In this document: positions 38,854 to 52,260 of the stretch, piece by piece
Position numbering within the stretch: the first letter of the stretch is position 1
Layout of the letters: each line of letters starts with the position of its first letter
Assembly: GCA_028095005.1 (NCBI GenBank)
Contig: CM051462.1
Location: forward strand, 233,882,473-233,946,472
Direction: 5' to 3'
Length of the DNA: 64,000 bases
Source: Rhynchospora pubera
Lineage: Eukaryota; Streptophyta; Magnoliopsida; Poales; Cyperaceae
Notes under the pieces: generated by a model
What the model saw: only the letters and a program-made list of their open reading frames with translations
Told to the model about the DNA's origin: nothing
The model's database searches: none
Position numbers and translations under genes: made by a program

Positions 38854-41677
38854 ATGCGCTCCTTCACATCCATGTCTTCCAGTTCCGGCTTCAAAGTAAA
38901 ATCATTTCTCAATTTACATCTAATTAAACCCCTTGATTCAAATTTCGAACCTCTTTCTTTTCAGGCTCGAGGGAGAGGGACCCATGCCGCTGCCAGTTGC
39001 CAACGCACCTACAGTGACCGCGCCACCGGACCAACACAAAATCAATCCCCACTGACAAATGGGGCCCCCGATGCCTCGTCTCAGTCACGCACGCGCGCGC
39101 CCAATGCTCGCCCGAACGGTCCACGCGTTCCGTACACCGGCTACTATACTCTTCCTCCGCCACGGCCGCATGGACGTGGTCCAGGGTACTCCGATGCACC
39201 ATTTCCTCCTGCGCCAGGTTTAGGCTATAACAATCACCGACCTACTCAGTTCCGTGGCCAAGGTCCACCGTATACCGGGCCACCACAACCTCGGGTGAAC
39301 ATGCAACAATACTACAATCATCAACAGCCACAGCTGCAGCCGCCTCAGTGGTATGTACCCGGCACACCAAATGGCGTGCATAGACAAGCTTATGCGCCGC
39401 AACATAAAAGCATGCACCGACAGCCTAGTGCGCCACCCAATAAATTGGCATCTTATAGGAGGAGATGGAGGTTTCCTCCTTCGCTACCAGTCCCGTCTCG
39501 ATTTGGTAAGATGCTTAATTAATTTATGATATATGCCAATGTAGCCTAATTTGATACTGCTGATGCCTGATGGTAGCTCTCCAACTTCAAAGTTGATCCA
39601 AGAGAAATAAATGTTTTGCTGATTGCTCATATGTTAAATTCTCTTGCGACTTCACTTGTACTTGGTTCTAGAGCATTTATATTTGTTTAGATTTGTTGTG
39701 TTGAATGTTTGTTATGTTAGAGAGGTTTCGGCTGCTCTCATACAACATCCTTGCTGACTACCTAGCAGTACAGCACTCAAAGCTTTATTCGCATGTACCA
39801 CTTCATATGCTGAGCTGGCAGTGGCGCATGAACAAACTACTATTTGAGTTTCAGTTGTGGTCCCCTGACGTGCTGTGCCTCCAGGTACTTTGGTTCTTGC
39901 TTTTGTTTTCTCTTTACAACCAGTTAACCAAGGAATTCAATTTTCACTGTTCTTTGAGACTAGTTGAGAGCTTTGCTGTGCTTTATTATTAAGATTGTTT
40001 GAAATAAGCCCCAAATAGTTATATCAAAAAGTTGTAAAATGCTGTACTGAGGACATCAGATTCCACTGCAATGGCAGATAACTTCAGATTTTTCGCTAAC
40101 AATAGTCCAAATAAATAGAATCAAACTAAACTCTTCTTCAGTAATGGAAGTAGTTTATCAATTGAAGTACATGATTTTGACAAGTATATATTTTTAATCC
40201 ATTTATTATAGGAAGTTGATAGGTTCCCTGATTTGCAAACTGAGTTGGAAAGTAAAGGGTATAATGGTATCTGGAAGGTAATGTTTATTTATTACATCTT
40301 AACAAAAGTAACACCATTCAACCCCTTTATATCTTATCCTTTATATATTTTGGATAGACAAATTTATTACTGTACTGGTCAGATCTGGTTTGGTTAGAAC
40401 CATTGTATGATCACAGTGGTGCTAAAACCAATATTTTCCCCCATTTTTTTGAGATTCGTGTTTAACTTCATTGCATGGGTTTATCATATGAAAAAGGGGT
40501 TAACTTAGCCTTAATTGAACTTTAGGGCAATCGATTGCTGAAATATTGGGAATATTTATCCTACATGCTGCCCATTCTAAATATTAGTTAACTTAATGCA
40601 GCACCTGATATGCTTTTCTCAATAGGCTTGCTTGCTTACTTTTAGGTTCATTGGACACCTTGATGTTAATGTAATACATTTGCAGATTCGCACTGGAAAT
40701 GCCAGTGATGGTTGTGCAATCTTTTGGCGAACAAACAGGTTTTCATCCCCCATAATTCTCTCATTTGTGCACTTACAAGTATTTATGCAATTGAGCAATA
40801 TTAACCTTCATAGAAAGCTTTTGAGTTTTGACCATTCTTAGTCTAATATGAAGCAAAGTTCAATTGGGCCGAATAAAACTTCATATGTTCCCTTGTCATG
40901 ACATAGGTATTTAGGAGTTTCTATTTCCTCTGGACCTGATAAAAATAAATGTGATAAGGTCTAGTTTTGATGCAGCTACTATATACCCGGCTCATATTTA
41001 CCCTAGGATGGCAAAGCAGAAAGCACATATGTTTTGATTCTTGCAAATCTGTTTATTCTTGTGCCGTGACCTTAATTCTATGGCTTTACCATATTATATT
41101 TGTTTTTTTTCTTTTCTATGTTACTCAGGTTCCAGTTGCTGCACCATGAGTACATCGAGTTCAGACAAATTGAGCTAAAAGATAATGTTGCTCAGATTTG
41201 TGTTTTGGAGGTATCTTAGTTTCACTTAGTCAGACATTTTCCATAATCCAGTTTCTCACTGCTTTATTCACTGGTGTGTTTGGATGAGCATGGAATAAGG
41301 AATAAGAATAAGAAATTTCGGTATGAGTGCTTATTCTTATTCTTGTGCAACCCAAACAACACAAGAATAAGGAATTTGGGCCCTTATTCCTATACTAACA
41401 AAACCATGGTATAAGAATAAGGAATTTGGATAAGCACGCATACCGAAATTCCTTATTCTTATTCCTTATTCCATGCTCATCCAAACACATAAGTCAGACA
41501 AACAGGCTGCACATAGCATCTAATTTTCCTTAAATTATTTTTACGAGCTCCATTTGAGCTCCATGATTGAGTTTGGCCAAAGAAATACCTTCATCGCTGC
41601 TTACAGAAGTTAATTACCCTAATATGGACATATCACTTTATCATCATCATCATTATTATTATTATTATTACTATTAT

Positions 41678-41722
<45 letters not shown>

Positions 41723-42094
41723 TGGCTAAAGTATACTCCATCATATGGAGTCGTTTCTCAAAGTCTACAATCCATACAATCGATCCGAACCGTTCAAATT
41801 GTTCTCCATATTGAAATCTCCTTGGAAACCAAAATTTATATTTTTTCGATTTTTTTTGCTATATATTATGCTATATTCAAAAAACACTATAAAGGAGTAT
41901 TTCTAATCCTTCAATTTGAAAATAACATAATATATAGCAAAAAAATTCGAAAAAACGCAAAATTTGGTCTTGAAAGATATTTTTTATATGGAGAACAACT
42001 TGGACAGTTTGGATCAACTGTTTTGAATTTTAGATTTTGAAAAACGACTCCAGCATACGGGTTTGATCCGTATGCTAGAGTATACTTTAGTCAA

Positions 42095-42151
<57 letters not shown>

Positions 42152-45100
42152 AGTTAATCACTTGAAATTTAGGACTATATCCTTGTTGCAAAAACATAAA
42201 TAATCCGGATTTTTAGATTACTAATTGCTAGTTTCTCTCTCCATCCTCATTTGCTATATCTATTTCCTTGTTGTGAATAGTCAATTGTTGAGAAGACCCT
42301 TGAAAATGATTCTCCTTCAACGAAATCTAGGTACTTCTAATCTTTTTACTGTTTAAATTTTTTAAAATGATTCCACTTTAAGTCTTTAGCAATCCTAGGT
42401 ACTTTTAAATTTTAATCTTTTGATTTTTAAAATTTTGGTTTATGAGTAACTTTCATCAGCATTATTGTCGGCAGTAATGGTTTCATATCTTTTGCCTTTT
42501 TCCTTTCTTGTGTGTTGCTTAGTTTGCAAAAATGGTGACACTAAAATTAGAGCTAATTTAAGTGTACTTAAAACTCATGGGCGATGAAGGTGAAATGGTT
42601 GGGAAGCTGTCGATACAAAATGAAAGGTTAAATTTGGCTGATCTCTATAAAAGTTGGGGGATTGCATTTCATCTTAGGAACAAGTGCTTTATCCTGGTTG
42701 ATTAAGGTGAAGTTCCGCCAAGTGTTAGTTGCGATTCTTAGGATGCTTAGTTGGTCATAATTGAATATTCTTGTAGATTTTGCTGTATTTAAATAATGAA
42801 TGCTACTAGAACTGCTTGATTTCAGCTCTAGTCGAGTTGTTGTGTGCAACATTCATGTTCTCTTCAATCCAAAGAGAGGAGATATTAAACTTGGCCAGGT
42901 ATGGCATCCTTTCCTGCCAATCGCATAAGGTTAATTTTTGTTTTATTCATTTATTCTCTTTTTGAAGTAATTAATATTTCATATTCCATTAAGAGACTCA
43001 ATTGCAAGCAACTATTAGATTTTAAATTTAAATCAAACCCTATACTATAACTGGCACAAACTTTTATTTTAATTTTGTTGTTTTTGAAAATATGCTGATT
43101 TAATACTTGTAACTTGTCAGGTTAGAACTCTCATTGACCAAGCCCTCACTGTTTCAAAGAGCTGGGGTGATGCTCCTGTCGTTCTTTGTGGAGATTTTAA
43201 CTCTACACCAAATGTAAGCTTTCTTTTCTTACTTTGGATTCATTTGGCTGTTTAACGGGGCCTAGGTTGCAGTGTTTTCATACAGGAAGAACACTCCACC
43301 TTCTTGCTAACAATCAACAAATGTTTTGGATGTTTTCAACAGCACCAAGTTATTTAAGGCCGTGACCAACTTAAGCAGATATTGAATTTAACTGTTACTG
43401 ATTCTTCTAAACTGATTTATGTAAAGTGCTTCATGAGCAGTTCATACAAATTTCATACCCAGTATATAATTTGCTATTGCTTAATAGAATGTGCATATGG
43501 TTGCTTACACAAACGTATAGAAGAGAAAATTGATTTTAGCATTAGCAACAAATATACTGACATTTATTTTTTCTTTTCTTCAGAGTCCATTGTATAAATT
43601 CATATCCGAGCAAAAGGTACCACTCTCAGTAATTTTCGCATGTGGTAACTTAAGATGAGTTTCTTAGGACATCGATTCAGCACTAATTTTTGTTTTACTT
43701 GTCCTCATTTATGCACAGTTGGATCTGTCGGGACTTGTCCGAACTCGGATATCAGGACAAGAAACTGATAATGCCTTAGCAACTCCGCCTGGTAACAATA
43801 AATTTGTGAGGTAATTGTTAACTAGTAATTCTGTGCTGCTTTTAGTTAGCAACAAGTACAGTTTTATACCAGTAGTTACCAACTAAGCCCCCAATTTATT
43901 CAGCGGCTAATGTTGGTTTGGCACAGATTTTTGGTTATTAAGCTCCATTTTGTCCATTTTAGATGGAATGTTGGCTAATTTGAACTCAAATGAGAGTTAT
44001 GCGTACTCAGTTATGTAACAAGCACAAAACAGTAACTGGAAAAAATTGGAATTCTAAATAAATGGCTTAAATTGTGGCCACACCTATGTTTGTTGTCTGG
44101 GAACGGGGAAATATACAGATGACAACAGAAACAGAATGTGGCATGCCTGTGGAATGAAAAACTAAGCAAGATTGGGTTATAAAAGAATACGGCTCTTAGG
44201 AACAAAATACGATTTTGTTGCTGCAATTCTTTAAAAATATTTTGGTGCCAAAATGTGTTTTAGTTGAAATCAAAGTAATTTTGTAGTATTTCAGTTTTTA
44301 AAAATATCACAAGCCCGCATGCTTGCGATAGGCTTGGCGAGCCAGCATAAAAACTCAGCCATATATACAACAAATGACCAGGGTTGGGGTGTCATTTCTA
44401 GCCTACCCCAACTTGTTTGGGATAAAAGGCTTAAGACTAAGACTTTAAGACTTCAGTTTTTTTTTTATACTTTAATGTGAAAAACAAATTGAAGTAAGAT
44501 TTGGATGTAAGAAAATTAGAAAGCTTGATAATTAAGCTTATATAATAACAGGAGCTAAATGGTATCATTAATTTATGTCATTCCAGTTCGTTATTGTTCC
44601 ATAACTGTACCAATACGGAGTATAACTGGTAACACCTATTAAAGAAATGGTGCATAAAAGTTTCAGGACCAAATGGTGTAACCCTTGAAATTACTTTTTT
44701 ACAAAGGTAAATGATCTGATAGAACAACTGCTGCAGGTCAAGTTCTTCAATTGGTGCCATGAATTGCAACATAGAGAATACTGATCAAAGTATGGGTACT
44801 AGTATTGGTACCTTGAATCGGAACACAGAGAGTACTGACCAAAGTACAGGACCTGGTACTGGTGCTTGCAATACCCTGAGTTCTCCAGTTTGTACGAGTG
44901 ATCCAGATTTAACTGAAAACCCTCAGTTTACTGAGAAGAACAATGTAACTCTTAGCACAGAATCAGATGCGACAGAAAGTTCAGATTTAATTGGGACTGC
45001 TCATGCTGCTGAACCTATTCAGGAGGCTAATGTGCATATAGACATGAATCCTGATGCAGCTCAAGGATTGGATGATAGTAGATGTGATGTTATTTCTTCA

Positions 45101-46928
45101 AATTCCAATGACCCTCCTATTGAAAATTTTCATATTCGAGGAGTAGGCTGGTCTGAGTCCTTGGTGAAAGATGAAGACAGTTTCAAGAGTGATTCCAAAA
45201 CTACTGTTGATTCTACTGCTGCATTTGCTAGACAACTGGAGGAAACCCATATTGAGAAGAAAAACAAAACAGTATGCTCAGATGTCTATGCCAGCCAAGA
45301 CTTACAAGAATCTAATTGTGCTACTACCTCTACAAATTTTACTGATGAAAATTCAGATTCTGGCCAAATCAGCCAGGCTGAAACCTTGGAAACTGGTAAG
45401 GACATTATCAGTGACAATTGTTTAATTGACAGTACAGATGGCGACAACCCTGATCCCAATTTTCTGAGGGAACTCCATGGAACCCAGGATGAGTTTGGAT
45501 TCAAATGGACCCAGGATGAGTTTGCATTTGAGGCAAACAAGTCATCTGAAATCATAGGTGGTTCTTTACCTCCCTATGGCAATGATCCCTACAAATGGAA
45601 CCCAGATGAACTAAGAGTTGCAACTGGGAGCGAAGACTGCACTTTTATTGAACACAGCTTGAAACTAAGAAGTGTTTATAAGGATGTGGAGGCATGTAAA
45701 ATTTATCTTCCTTAATTTCATTTTTAGCTCCATTATGTATGAGCCTCATGCTTCAGAATTAAAATACCATGCTTAATCTTTGCAGGATCATGATGGTACA
45801 AAAGGATCCCATGGAGAGCCTGAAGCCACATGCTATAATCAAAATTTTCTTGGCACAGTCGACTACATCTGGTACTTCTCTCCTCTCTATTTTATTTTAT
45901 TTATTATTATTATTTTTTGCTAATTCTCCATTAATAATTGTGTTTCTTAAAAGTATTATGCCAATGGATCTTTTGAGTTGGTGCTAGTGTATAGTGGTTG
46001 GTTTATTGTGGCCTTCTGTTCATTTTTATTTTGGTGGCTAGCTTCATTTTGTCTAATTTTGAACTGAGGGTAAAAAGTAACTTAATTTGATGAATTTCAT
46101 CTAAATTGTGTCCTTGATACTGGCTAATTGCAGTACTGCAGTTACATGGTGCAAATCTGATTAACCAAGTGCAATTAACAATGTTAGACTGAATTGGCCC
46201 AATTTAGAAAGTCCGTAGCATGATCATTTCACTGGAGAACTTTTTTCAAAGAAAAAGAAGTTTTTCCTGTGAAGTTTTTTGTGACTGTATGTTACTTTTA
46301 ACAAATTTGTAGGAGTTCTGAAGGTCTCAAGACAGCGATGGTGTTGGATACAATTCCTAAACATGTTTTAAAAGAAACAAAGGGATTCCCAACGAAGGTA
46401 CTGATATTTCTGTGCAATATAATTTTTTTTTTCTTTTGTATGAAAATTCTGCGCCCTCCTGCAATATTATAAATTTCTATGCTCCCTAGTATCAATTTCT
46501 TTTGTATAAGTGTTTTTTTTTTCTTTTGTATGAAAATTCTGCGCCCTCCTGCAATCTTATAAATTTCTTTGCACCCTAATATCAATTTCTTTTTCCTTTT
46601 ATTATTATTATTTTTATTTTCTTTTTGGCTGGAAGGGGGGAGAGGGGGGGGGGGGGTGGCTAGGTAGAGGGGATCAGTTTCTTTTTCAAAAAGAAATTGG
46701 CATTTTTACTGGAACAAATGGAGCGATATTCATATATTATTCCTGCATACATCACATTTATAATTTTCCATGTATATATAACATTTCACTATTCTTTGAG
46801 CTAATATTTACAATTTTTTTTTGCATGTGATGCGAACAAATATACACTAAGCCGCTTTATTTTCATTGCAGAAATGGGGCAGTGATCACATTGCCTTGGT
46901 ATGTGAATTAGCATTTACAAATGGATAG
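38854..46928 (+). CDS. CCR4-6: CCR4-like poly(A) deadenylase (carbon catabolite repressor protein 4 homolog 6 type)
   Basis: Fifteen exons: 38854-38895, 38965-39505, 39721-39884, 40212-40277, 40686-40738, 41129-41210, 42281-42330, 42826-42898, 43121-43213, 43584-43616, 43719-43810, 44737-45691, 45786-45871, 46313-46397, 46872-46928; 823 residues, frame intact. It is an endonuclease/exonuclease/phosphatase-fold nuclease that shortens mRNA poly(A) tails. The Pro/Gly/Gln-rich N-terminus (about 195 residues) precedes the nuclease. Active-site motifs are complete: LLSYNILADYL (Asn), LQEVDRF (Glu), CGDFNSTP (Asp/Asn), GTVDYIW (Asp) and WGSDHIAL (Asp-His). Exon 12 inserts about 318 acidic, Ser/Thr/Asp-rich residues between the two halves, as in plant homolog 6. 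Intron 1 is only 69 nt and in frame, so retention would still code; the start could also be 38872. Intron 12 needs a GC donor. Introns hold two MITEs. Confidence 0.9.
41275..41489. mobile_element. 215-bp MITE in CCR4-like intron 6
   Basis: Perfect-looking long inverted ends: left tgtgtttggatgagcatgga, right tccatgctcatccaaacaca, with the pairing continuing through aataaggaataagaataag and aaatttcggtatg (about 50 bp). The interior repeats aagaataaggaattt. No clear target duplication. It has no coding capacity. Confidence 0.8.
41680..42150. mobile_element. Fold-back MITE with microsatellite ends in CCR4-like intron 6
   Basis: The left end is (TA)n(GA)n then gattggctaaagtatactcc; the right end is gagtatactttagtcaatc then (TC)n(TA)n, so the microsatellites are part of the inverted structure. 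The interior has inverted arms with cgatccgaaccgttcaaatt / catattgaaatctcc and their complements (agtttggatcaactg, tatggagaac). The core matches the elements at 33.7 and 48.6 kb. Confidence 0.8.
46423..46602 (+). repeat. 90-bp tandem duplication in CCR4-like intron 14
   Basis: tgaaaattctgcgccctcct occurs at 46441 and 46531, followed by nearly identical sequence to atcaatttctttt in both copies. Two units of 90 bp with a few substitutions, in the intron before the last exon. Confidence 0.8.
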
Positions 46929-49540
46929 AATTGGGAGGACTGACCTCTGTTACTATCCTTTCATTGAGGATCGCTTGGTTTTTAGGGCTGTTGGATTTTT
47001 GTCTCAGACAGTTAGCTCGAGTCCTTAGCATTTGCAATTTCAAATGCCTGTAGTAGATGGTTCTTTATGGAATAGCAAGGTCCTGCTAAAATGGATGAAT
47101 TAGATGCCAGCAGATACGACTCTGTGACAAAATAACTTTCTTACCAATACATTTTTAATTAATTTGTTTTTTGTTGGGAAGAAAATAGGAACTAATTGTT
47201 TGTATTTTTTTACAGAATTGTTTTTCCATGAGCATTGTCCCAGCTTTTCATAATCACAGCTACTTTCCTTGCTTTTTTTTGGCAACATTTGGAACTTACA
47301 GTATCGCTGCAAACGGATGCAACTTTAGGATAGATTCTTACTCTATATTACGAGTTAAACTTGCAATGTCAATCAACAGTAGGGATGACAAAAGTTTGTG
47401 GTTCGTGACTCCCTCGAGGTCGATTGACTTTTATTCGAAATTAATTTGCTTGATTTGCAGAAGCAAGGATGCCACAAACCATCATCAAATCAGTAACTAA
47501 AGCACTGGTTGCAGAAATGCAGCTGTTATGCTGCATGTCTGCCGAATTTTCGATACCAAATCAAGCACTATTTTTTGAGTAAACATGGTATAGAAGTCAC
47601 TTTAAGTCAAGGGTATCATTTAAGCAAATATTCCCTGTAAATCCTATAAAAATAGCCGTTCAACATTATAGAACTGGTAACTGGTAACAAACAAAATTAT
47701 CTCTTGATGTTAAAGAATAGGAATATTGGACGCCATCTGTACAATTCTAGTAAAGTTTAACATTCTTTTTTTAGTTGGCACCACATTGTGATAATGGACT
47801 CTCAGTAAATTGAAGCGGGAAGGCTGAAATATTGTATTTCGAGTCAATAAGAAAGCAGTTCCACAGTTTTGGCCTTTTTGGTACTACACGCAATTATGAG
47901 ATTCAAATCCAGGGATTCATCCAATGTAATATACTAATTTTGTGTCTTAATATATTTTTTTTCATAGTAGTTTAGAAATTTTAGCTCTTTTTAAATTTTG
48001 GACATTTGAACCTATTACAGTTAACAAAAAATAAATTTATAATTAAAAATATATATTGTTTGAATTTATTTATGTTTTTACAATACTTATATTATAAATT
48101 ATTGAGCCCTATTATAAAATTTGCTGGCTCGGCCGCTAGTAGAAAAAGGAGATCTTCGAAAACTGTCTAGCCGTATTACACACTTTGCATATTAGACTCT
48201 CAGTTGCTCTATGTTACTCGCATTCGCATTTTACTAGAAAGCAACTACTGCTTTTAACTCAAGTGGTGTTGTAGTATTAGTAATCAACTACTCCTTTGGT
48301 TTTTGCCCACATGTAAATCGAAGTTACCAGCATGGAAGTACTGATGTAAATCAAGTGCATATATTGAGTCCAAAGTTTACTAGATATAAGTATGTTCAGT
48401 TAGATTCTTATCAGAAAAAGGTTACGGGATAATATAGTCTTTTGCTTAAAGAGTAATCTTCATTTCAACAGGCATGATGTTTTTAGTTTTGCAAATGCCT
48501 CAAAAACATAATGTTCGGTCTAGGTTACCGATGTTAGGGTGTAGCGAAAGAATTACAAAAACAACATTCTAATAATTCAACTGTCAGCTACGATCAAATT
48601 TCAATTTTCGTGATTCTAACAGTCGATCCGAACCGTTCAATGTGATCTCCATATTGAAATCTCATTGGAGACCAAATTTTACATTTTTATGATTTTATTT
48701 ACTATTTTCTTGAGATTTTTAAAAATCATAGTTATTGAAGGGTCCAGAATTGTTTAGATTAAAAATTTTATAAAATATAAAAAAAATACTAAAAAATTTC
48801 AGAAAAATATAAAATTTTGTCTCCATCGAGATTTCAATATGGAGAACACATTGAACGGTTCGGATCGACTGTTAGAATCACTAAAATTGAGATTTGATCG
48901 TAACTAACGGTTGCATTCGTCAGTCGTGGCTGATTTTAGCCAATCTCTTCAATAACTAACCTCCCAATAGGCTTCAAGAGCAGCTAGCCACTCCGTTACA
49001 GGCCTAAAACAAACAGGACTGAGAAATCACGTGTTATGTTTTATTACAAGTTGCAAGTAAAACTTTAAAAAAAGTAAAACATGAAAATTTACAGCTATTA
49101 TCACGAGAATTCGAGATTTCCAAAAACAAAGGGAGAACGAAACATATAAAAATGAGTCGACAATTCACCAGTGCAATTAGGAGATCATAACCTCCGCTCC
49201 AGTTGGATATGTAAGGATATAAATTTTGAGCACCATGTTCATAGATTCGTATAGGACATAAATTTTGAGCACCTTGTGTTAAAACCACGTCCAAAACTTA
49301 TACCGACACGTGAGTTGACAGATATCAAATCTTTTCATTGGGCTGATTGCTTAAGTATATATTAAACAGAATCGAAGACTAGACAACATCCCTCGTCAAA
49401 AGAGAACCTCACATTAAAAACTACAAAACTAAAATCATTCGCATTTGCTGAAAAACCTAAACAGAACGGAAAGAGAACCCATCATAGCAAAAGCAATTAT
49501 CAGAAATCCGCTAATATAATTCATTATAAGATAAACGTGT
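46929..49540. other. Intergenic region between CCR4-like gene and HSC70 3' end
   Basis: It contains the 3' untranslated region of the CCR4-like gene (first few hundred bases, end not definable) and the fold-back MITE at 48575-48955. No further gene is supportable. Confidence 0.5.
48575..48955. mobile_element. Fold-back MITE, third clear member of the family
   Basis: Left arm words gatcaaatttcaattttcgt, gattctaacagtcgatccga and accgttcaatgtgatctcca reappear as reverse complement on the right (acattgaacggttcggatcg, actgttagaatcac, gagatttgatcgta). Arms are about 130-170 bp. Target duplication was not resolved. Confidence 0.8.
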
Positions 49541-49774
49541 TGCATCAGCAACTACACTACTGATAAAGCCAAAAACCAAAACGAACAATCTTCAAGTTTT
49601 GATAATACTGTTCCATGGCCAACAGCAGTAACCATGAACCAAAACCTAACTAAACCATTAAATTTAAAAACATGTCCAAAAGTCAAATAATTCATTCCAG
49701 GTAATAAAGCAGCCTGGGTTCAATAATAAATCACCAACCGACCCTAGCACACACCAACCAGCAACAGAAATAAT
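49541..49774 (-). other. Probable HSC70 3' untranslated region
   Basis: This is the stretch directly downstream of the HSC70 stop codon, without coding potential. The cleavage site cannot be fixed from sequence alone. Confidence 0.35.
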
Positions 49775-52130
49775 TTAGTCAACCTCCTCGATCTTTGGAC
49801 CAGCACCGCTGCCACCAGGTGCAGGGCCATCCTCATCCATTCCACCAGGCATCTCAGCACCAGACCCCTGGTACATCTTGGCAATGATTGGGTTGCAGAT
49901 CCCCTCAAGCTCCTTCATCTTGTCATCAAACTCATCAGCCTCTGCCAACTGGTTGCCGTCAAGCCACTGGATGGCCTGATCAATGGCGTCCTCAATCTTC
50001 TTCTTATCGGCAGCATCAAGCTTAGATGAGATCTTGTCATCATGGATGGTGTTCCTCATGTTGTAGGCGTAGTTCTCAAGGGTGTTCTTGGACTCGACCT
50101 TCTTCTTGTGCTCCTCATCCTCCGACTTGTACTTCTCAGCATCCTGGACCATCTTCTCAATCTCCTCCTTGCTCAGCCTGCCCTTGTCATTTGTGATGGT
50201 GATCTTGTTCTTCTGGCCTGTTGTCTTGTCCTCTGCTGACACATTCAGGATGCCATTCGCATCAATGTCGAAGCAGACAGTGATCTGGGGTACACCTCTT
50301 GGGGCAGGGGGGATGCCAGAAAGCTCAAACTTGCCGAGGAGATTGTTGTCCCTGGTGCGAGTTCTCTCACCCTCGTACACCTGGATGAGCACACCTGGCT
50401 GGTTGTCAGAGTAGGTGGAGAAGACCTGCTCTTTCTTGGTTGGGATGGTGGTGTTCCTCGGGATCAGAACAGTCATGACACCACCAGCAGTCTCGAGACC
50501 AAGCGAGAGAGGAGTGACATCCAACAGGAGGAGATCCTGCACCTTCTCATTGCCCTCGCCACTGAGGATAGCAGCCTGGACAGATGCACCATATGCGACG
50601 GCCTCATCAGGGTTGATGCTCTTGCACAGCTCCTTGCCATTGAAGAAGTCCTGCAGCAGTTGTTGCACCCTTGGGATACGGGTCGACCCACCGACAAGCA
50701 CAACATCGTGAACAGTGCTCTTGTCCATCTTGGCATCTCGCAAGCACTTCTCGACAGGCTCCATACACTTGCGGAACAGATCCATGTTCAACTCCTCGAA
50801 CCTGGCACGGGTGATGGTCGAGTAGAAATCAATACCCTCATAGAGAGAGTCGATCTCAATTGTGGTCTGGGCAGTGGAAGACAGGGTACGCTTCGCCCTC
50901 TCACACGCAGTTCTCAGCCTCCTGAGAGCCCTTGGATTGCCAGTGATGTCCTTCTTGTTCTTTCTCTTGAACTCTTGAACAAAGTGGTTGACCATGCGGT
51001 TGTCAAAGTCCTCACCACCAAGGTGAGTGTCACCAGCAGTGGCCTTCACCTCAAAAATACCTTCCTCAATTGTCAGGAGTGACACATCAAAGGTGCCACC
51101 TCCCAGGTCAAAGATAAGAACATTCTTCTCACCGACGCTTGTAGCCTTCTTGTCAAGACCATAGGCAATGGCAGCAGCAGTCGGCTCGTTGATAATACGC
51201 ATGACATTAAGGCCAGCAATGACACCAGCATCCTTGGTAGCCTGCCTCTGTGAATCGTTAAAGTAGGCAGGCACAGTGACAACAGCATTCTTTATGGTTG
51301 TACCGAGATAAGCCTCAGCAATCTCACGCATCTTTATAAGAACCATGGAGGAGATCTCTTCTGCTGCAAATTGCTTCTCCTCACCCTTATATTGTACAAT
51401 AATCATGGGCTTGTCGCCTGGGCCCGGAATAACCTTGAAGGGCCAGAGCTTGATGTCGCTCTGGACCGAGGAATCAGAGAAACGCCGGCCAATCAGACGC
51501 TTGGCATCTGCATATAATACAACATTAATATATTAATAAATAATAAGAATATATTATGATATGATATTCAACAAGCAAGCTGAGTACATACACCCCAATT
51601 TAGACAACCAATGGAACAGCAACAGGTGAGTTCATTGCTGCTGACGTATCCCACAGCCCCACAACAGACAGACGAACAATACAAATACGTATGAGGTAGT
51701 CTAGTGCTATACCCAAAAATTGGCTTCAAATCAAAGGAGCACTCCAGTTCAAATATTACATTACATAGTGAAAAAAAAATAACAAATCTGTCTGTACCTA
51801 GAACAAGCACTTGACTTGAGATAAAAAAATACTAGTTGACAACCAAGGCCACAACAAGATCTAGAGTGATAGAGTAGAGAAGAATAATAAGAGAAGAGAG
51901 AGTGTTAGTGAGTTACCAAAAACAGTGTTGGTGGGATTCATGGCGACCTGGTTCTTGGCGGCATCTCCGATGAGCCTCTCGGAATCCGTGAAGGCGACGT
52001 AGGAGGGAGTGGTGCGGTTGCCCTGGTCGTTGGCGATGATCTCCACACGATCGTGCTGCCACACCCCCACGCACGAGTAGGTCGTACCCAGATCGATTCC
52101 GATCGCCGGACCTTCTCCCTTTCCGGCCAT
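49775..52130 (-). CDS. HSC70: Cytosolic heat shock cognate 70 kDa protein (HSC70/HSP70)
   Basis: Two exons on the minus strand: 52130-51917 and 51507-49775, 648 residues, the usual cytosolic length. It is an ATP-driven chaperone that binds exposed hydrophobic segments of client proteins with J-domain partners. All three family signatures are present: IGIDLGTTYSCVGVW near residue 10, IFDLGGGTFDVSLL near 200 and VVLVGGSTRIPRVQQLL near 335. The C-terminus is GPKIEEVD; EEVD is the cytosolic co-chaperone (TPR) docking tail, and there is no organelle transit peptide or ER retention signal. The single intron splits the Asp codon in NTVFD/AKRLIG, a common plant position. Third codon positions are strongly G/C-biased compared with the AT-rich surroundings. 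Antisense frames across exon 2 are shadows of it. Confidence 0.97.
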
Positions 52131-52232
52131 TGCTTTCTAGATTTGTTTTCTTCGTTTCAACCTTTTTGAAGTCGAAACAAGAAGCAGTGCGGCTAGGGTT
52201 TGAGAGGAGGAGCACGCAAGGCAGGGGTCGAG

Positions 52233-52240
52233 TATTTATA
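52233..52240 (-). promoter_or_regulatory. TATA box of HSC70
   Basis: TATAAATA on the minus strand, about 100 nt before the ATG and about 20 nt downstream of the heat-shock element, a spacing suitable for a leader of roughly 70-75 nt. Confidence 0.65.
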
Positions 52241-52260
52241 AAAGGAAGTTTTTTTTGGTG

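Noticed and set aside
44759..45715. Separate intronless 318-codon gene
   Set aside because: It is exon 12 of the CCR4-like gene: a good acceptor precedes it in frame, and downstream exons supply the remaining catalytic motifs.
50042..51082. Plus-strand reading frames across HSC70 exon 2
   Set aside because: Antisense shadows of a strongly G/C3-biased gene; their translations match no family and the minus strand encodes a full HSC70.
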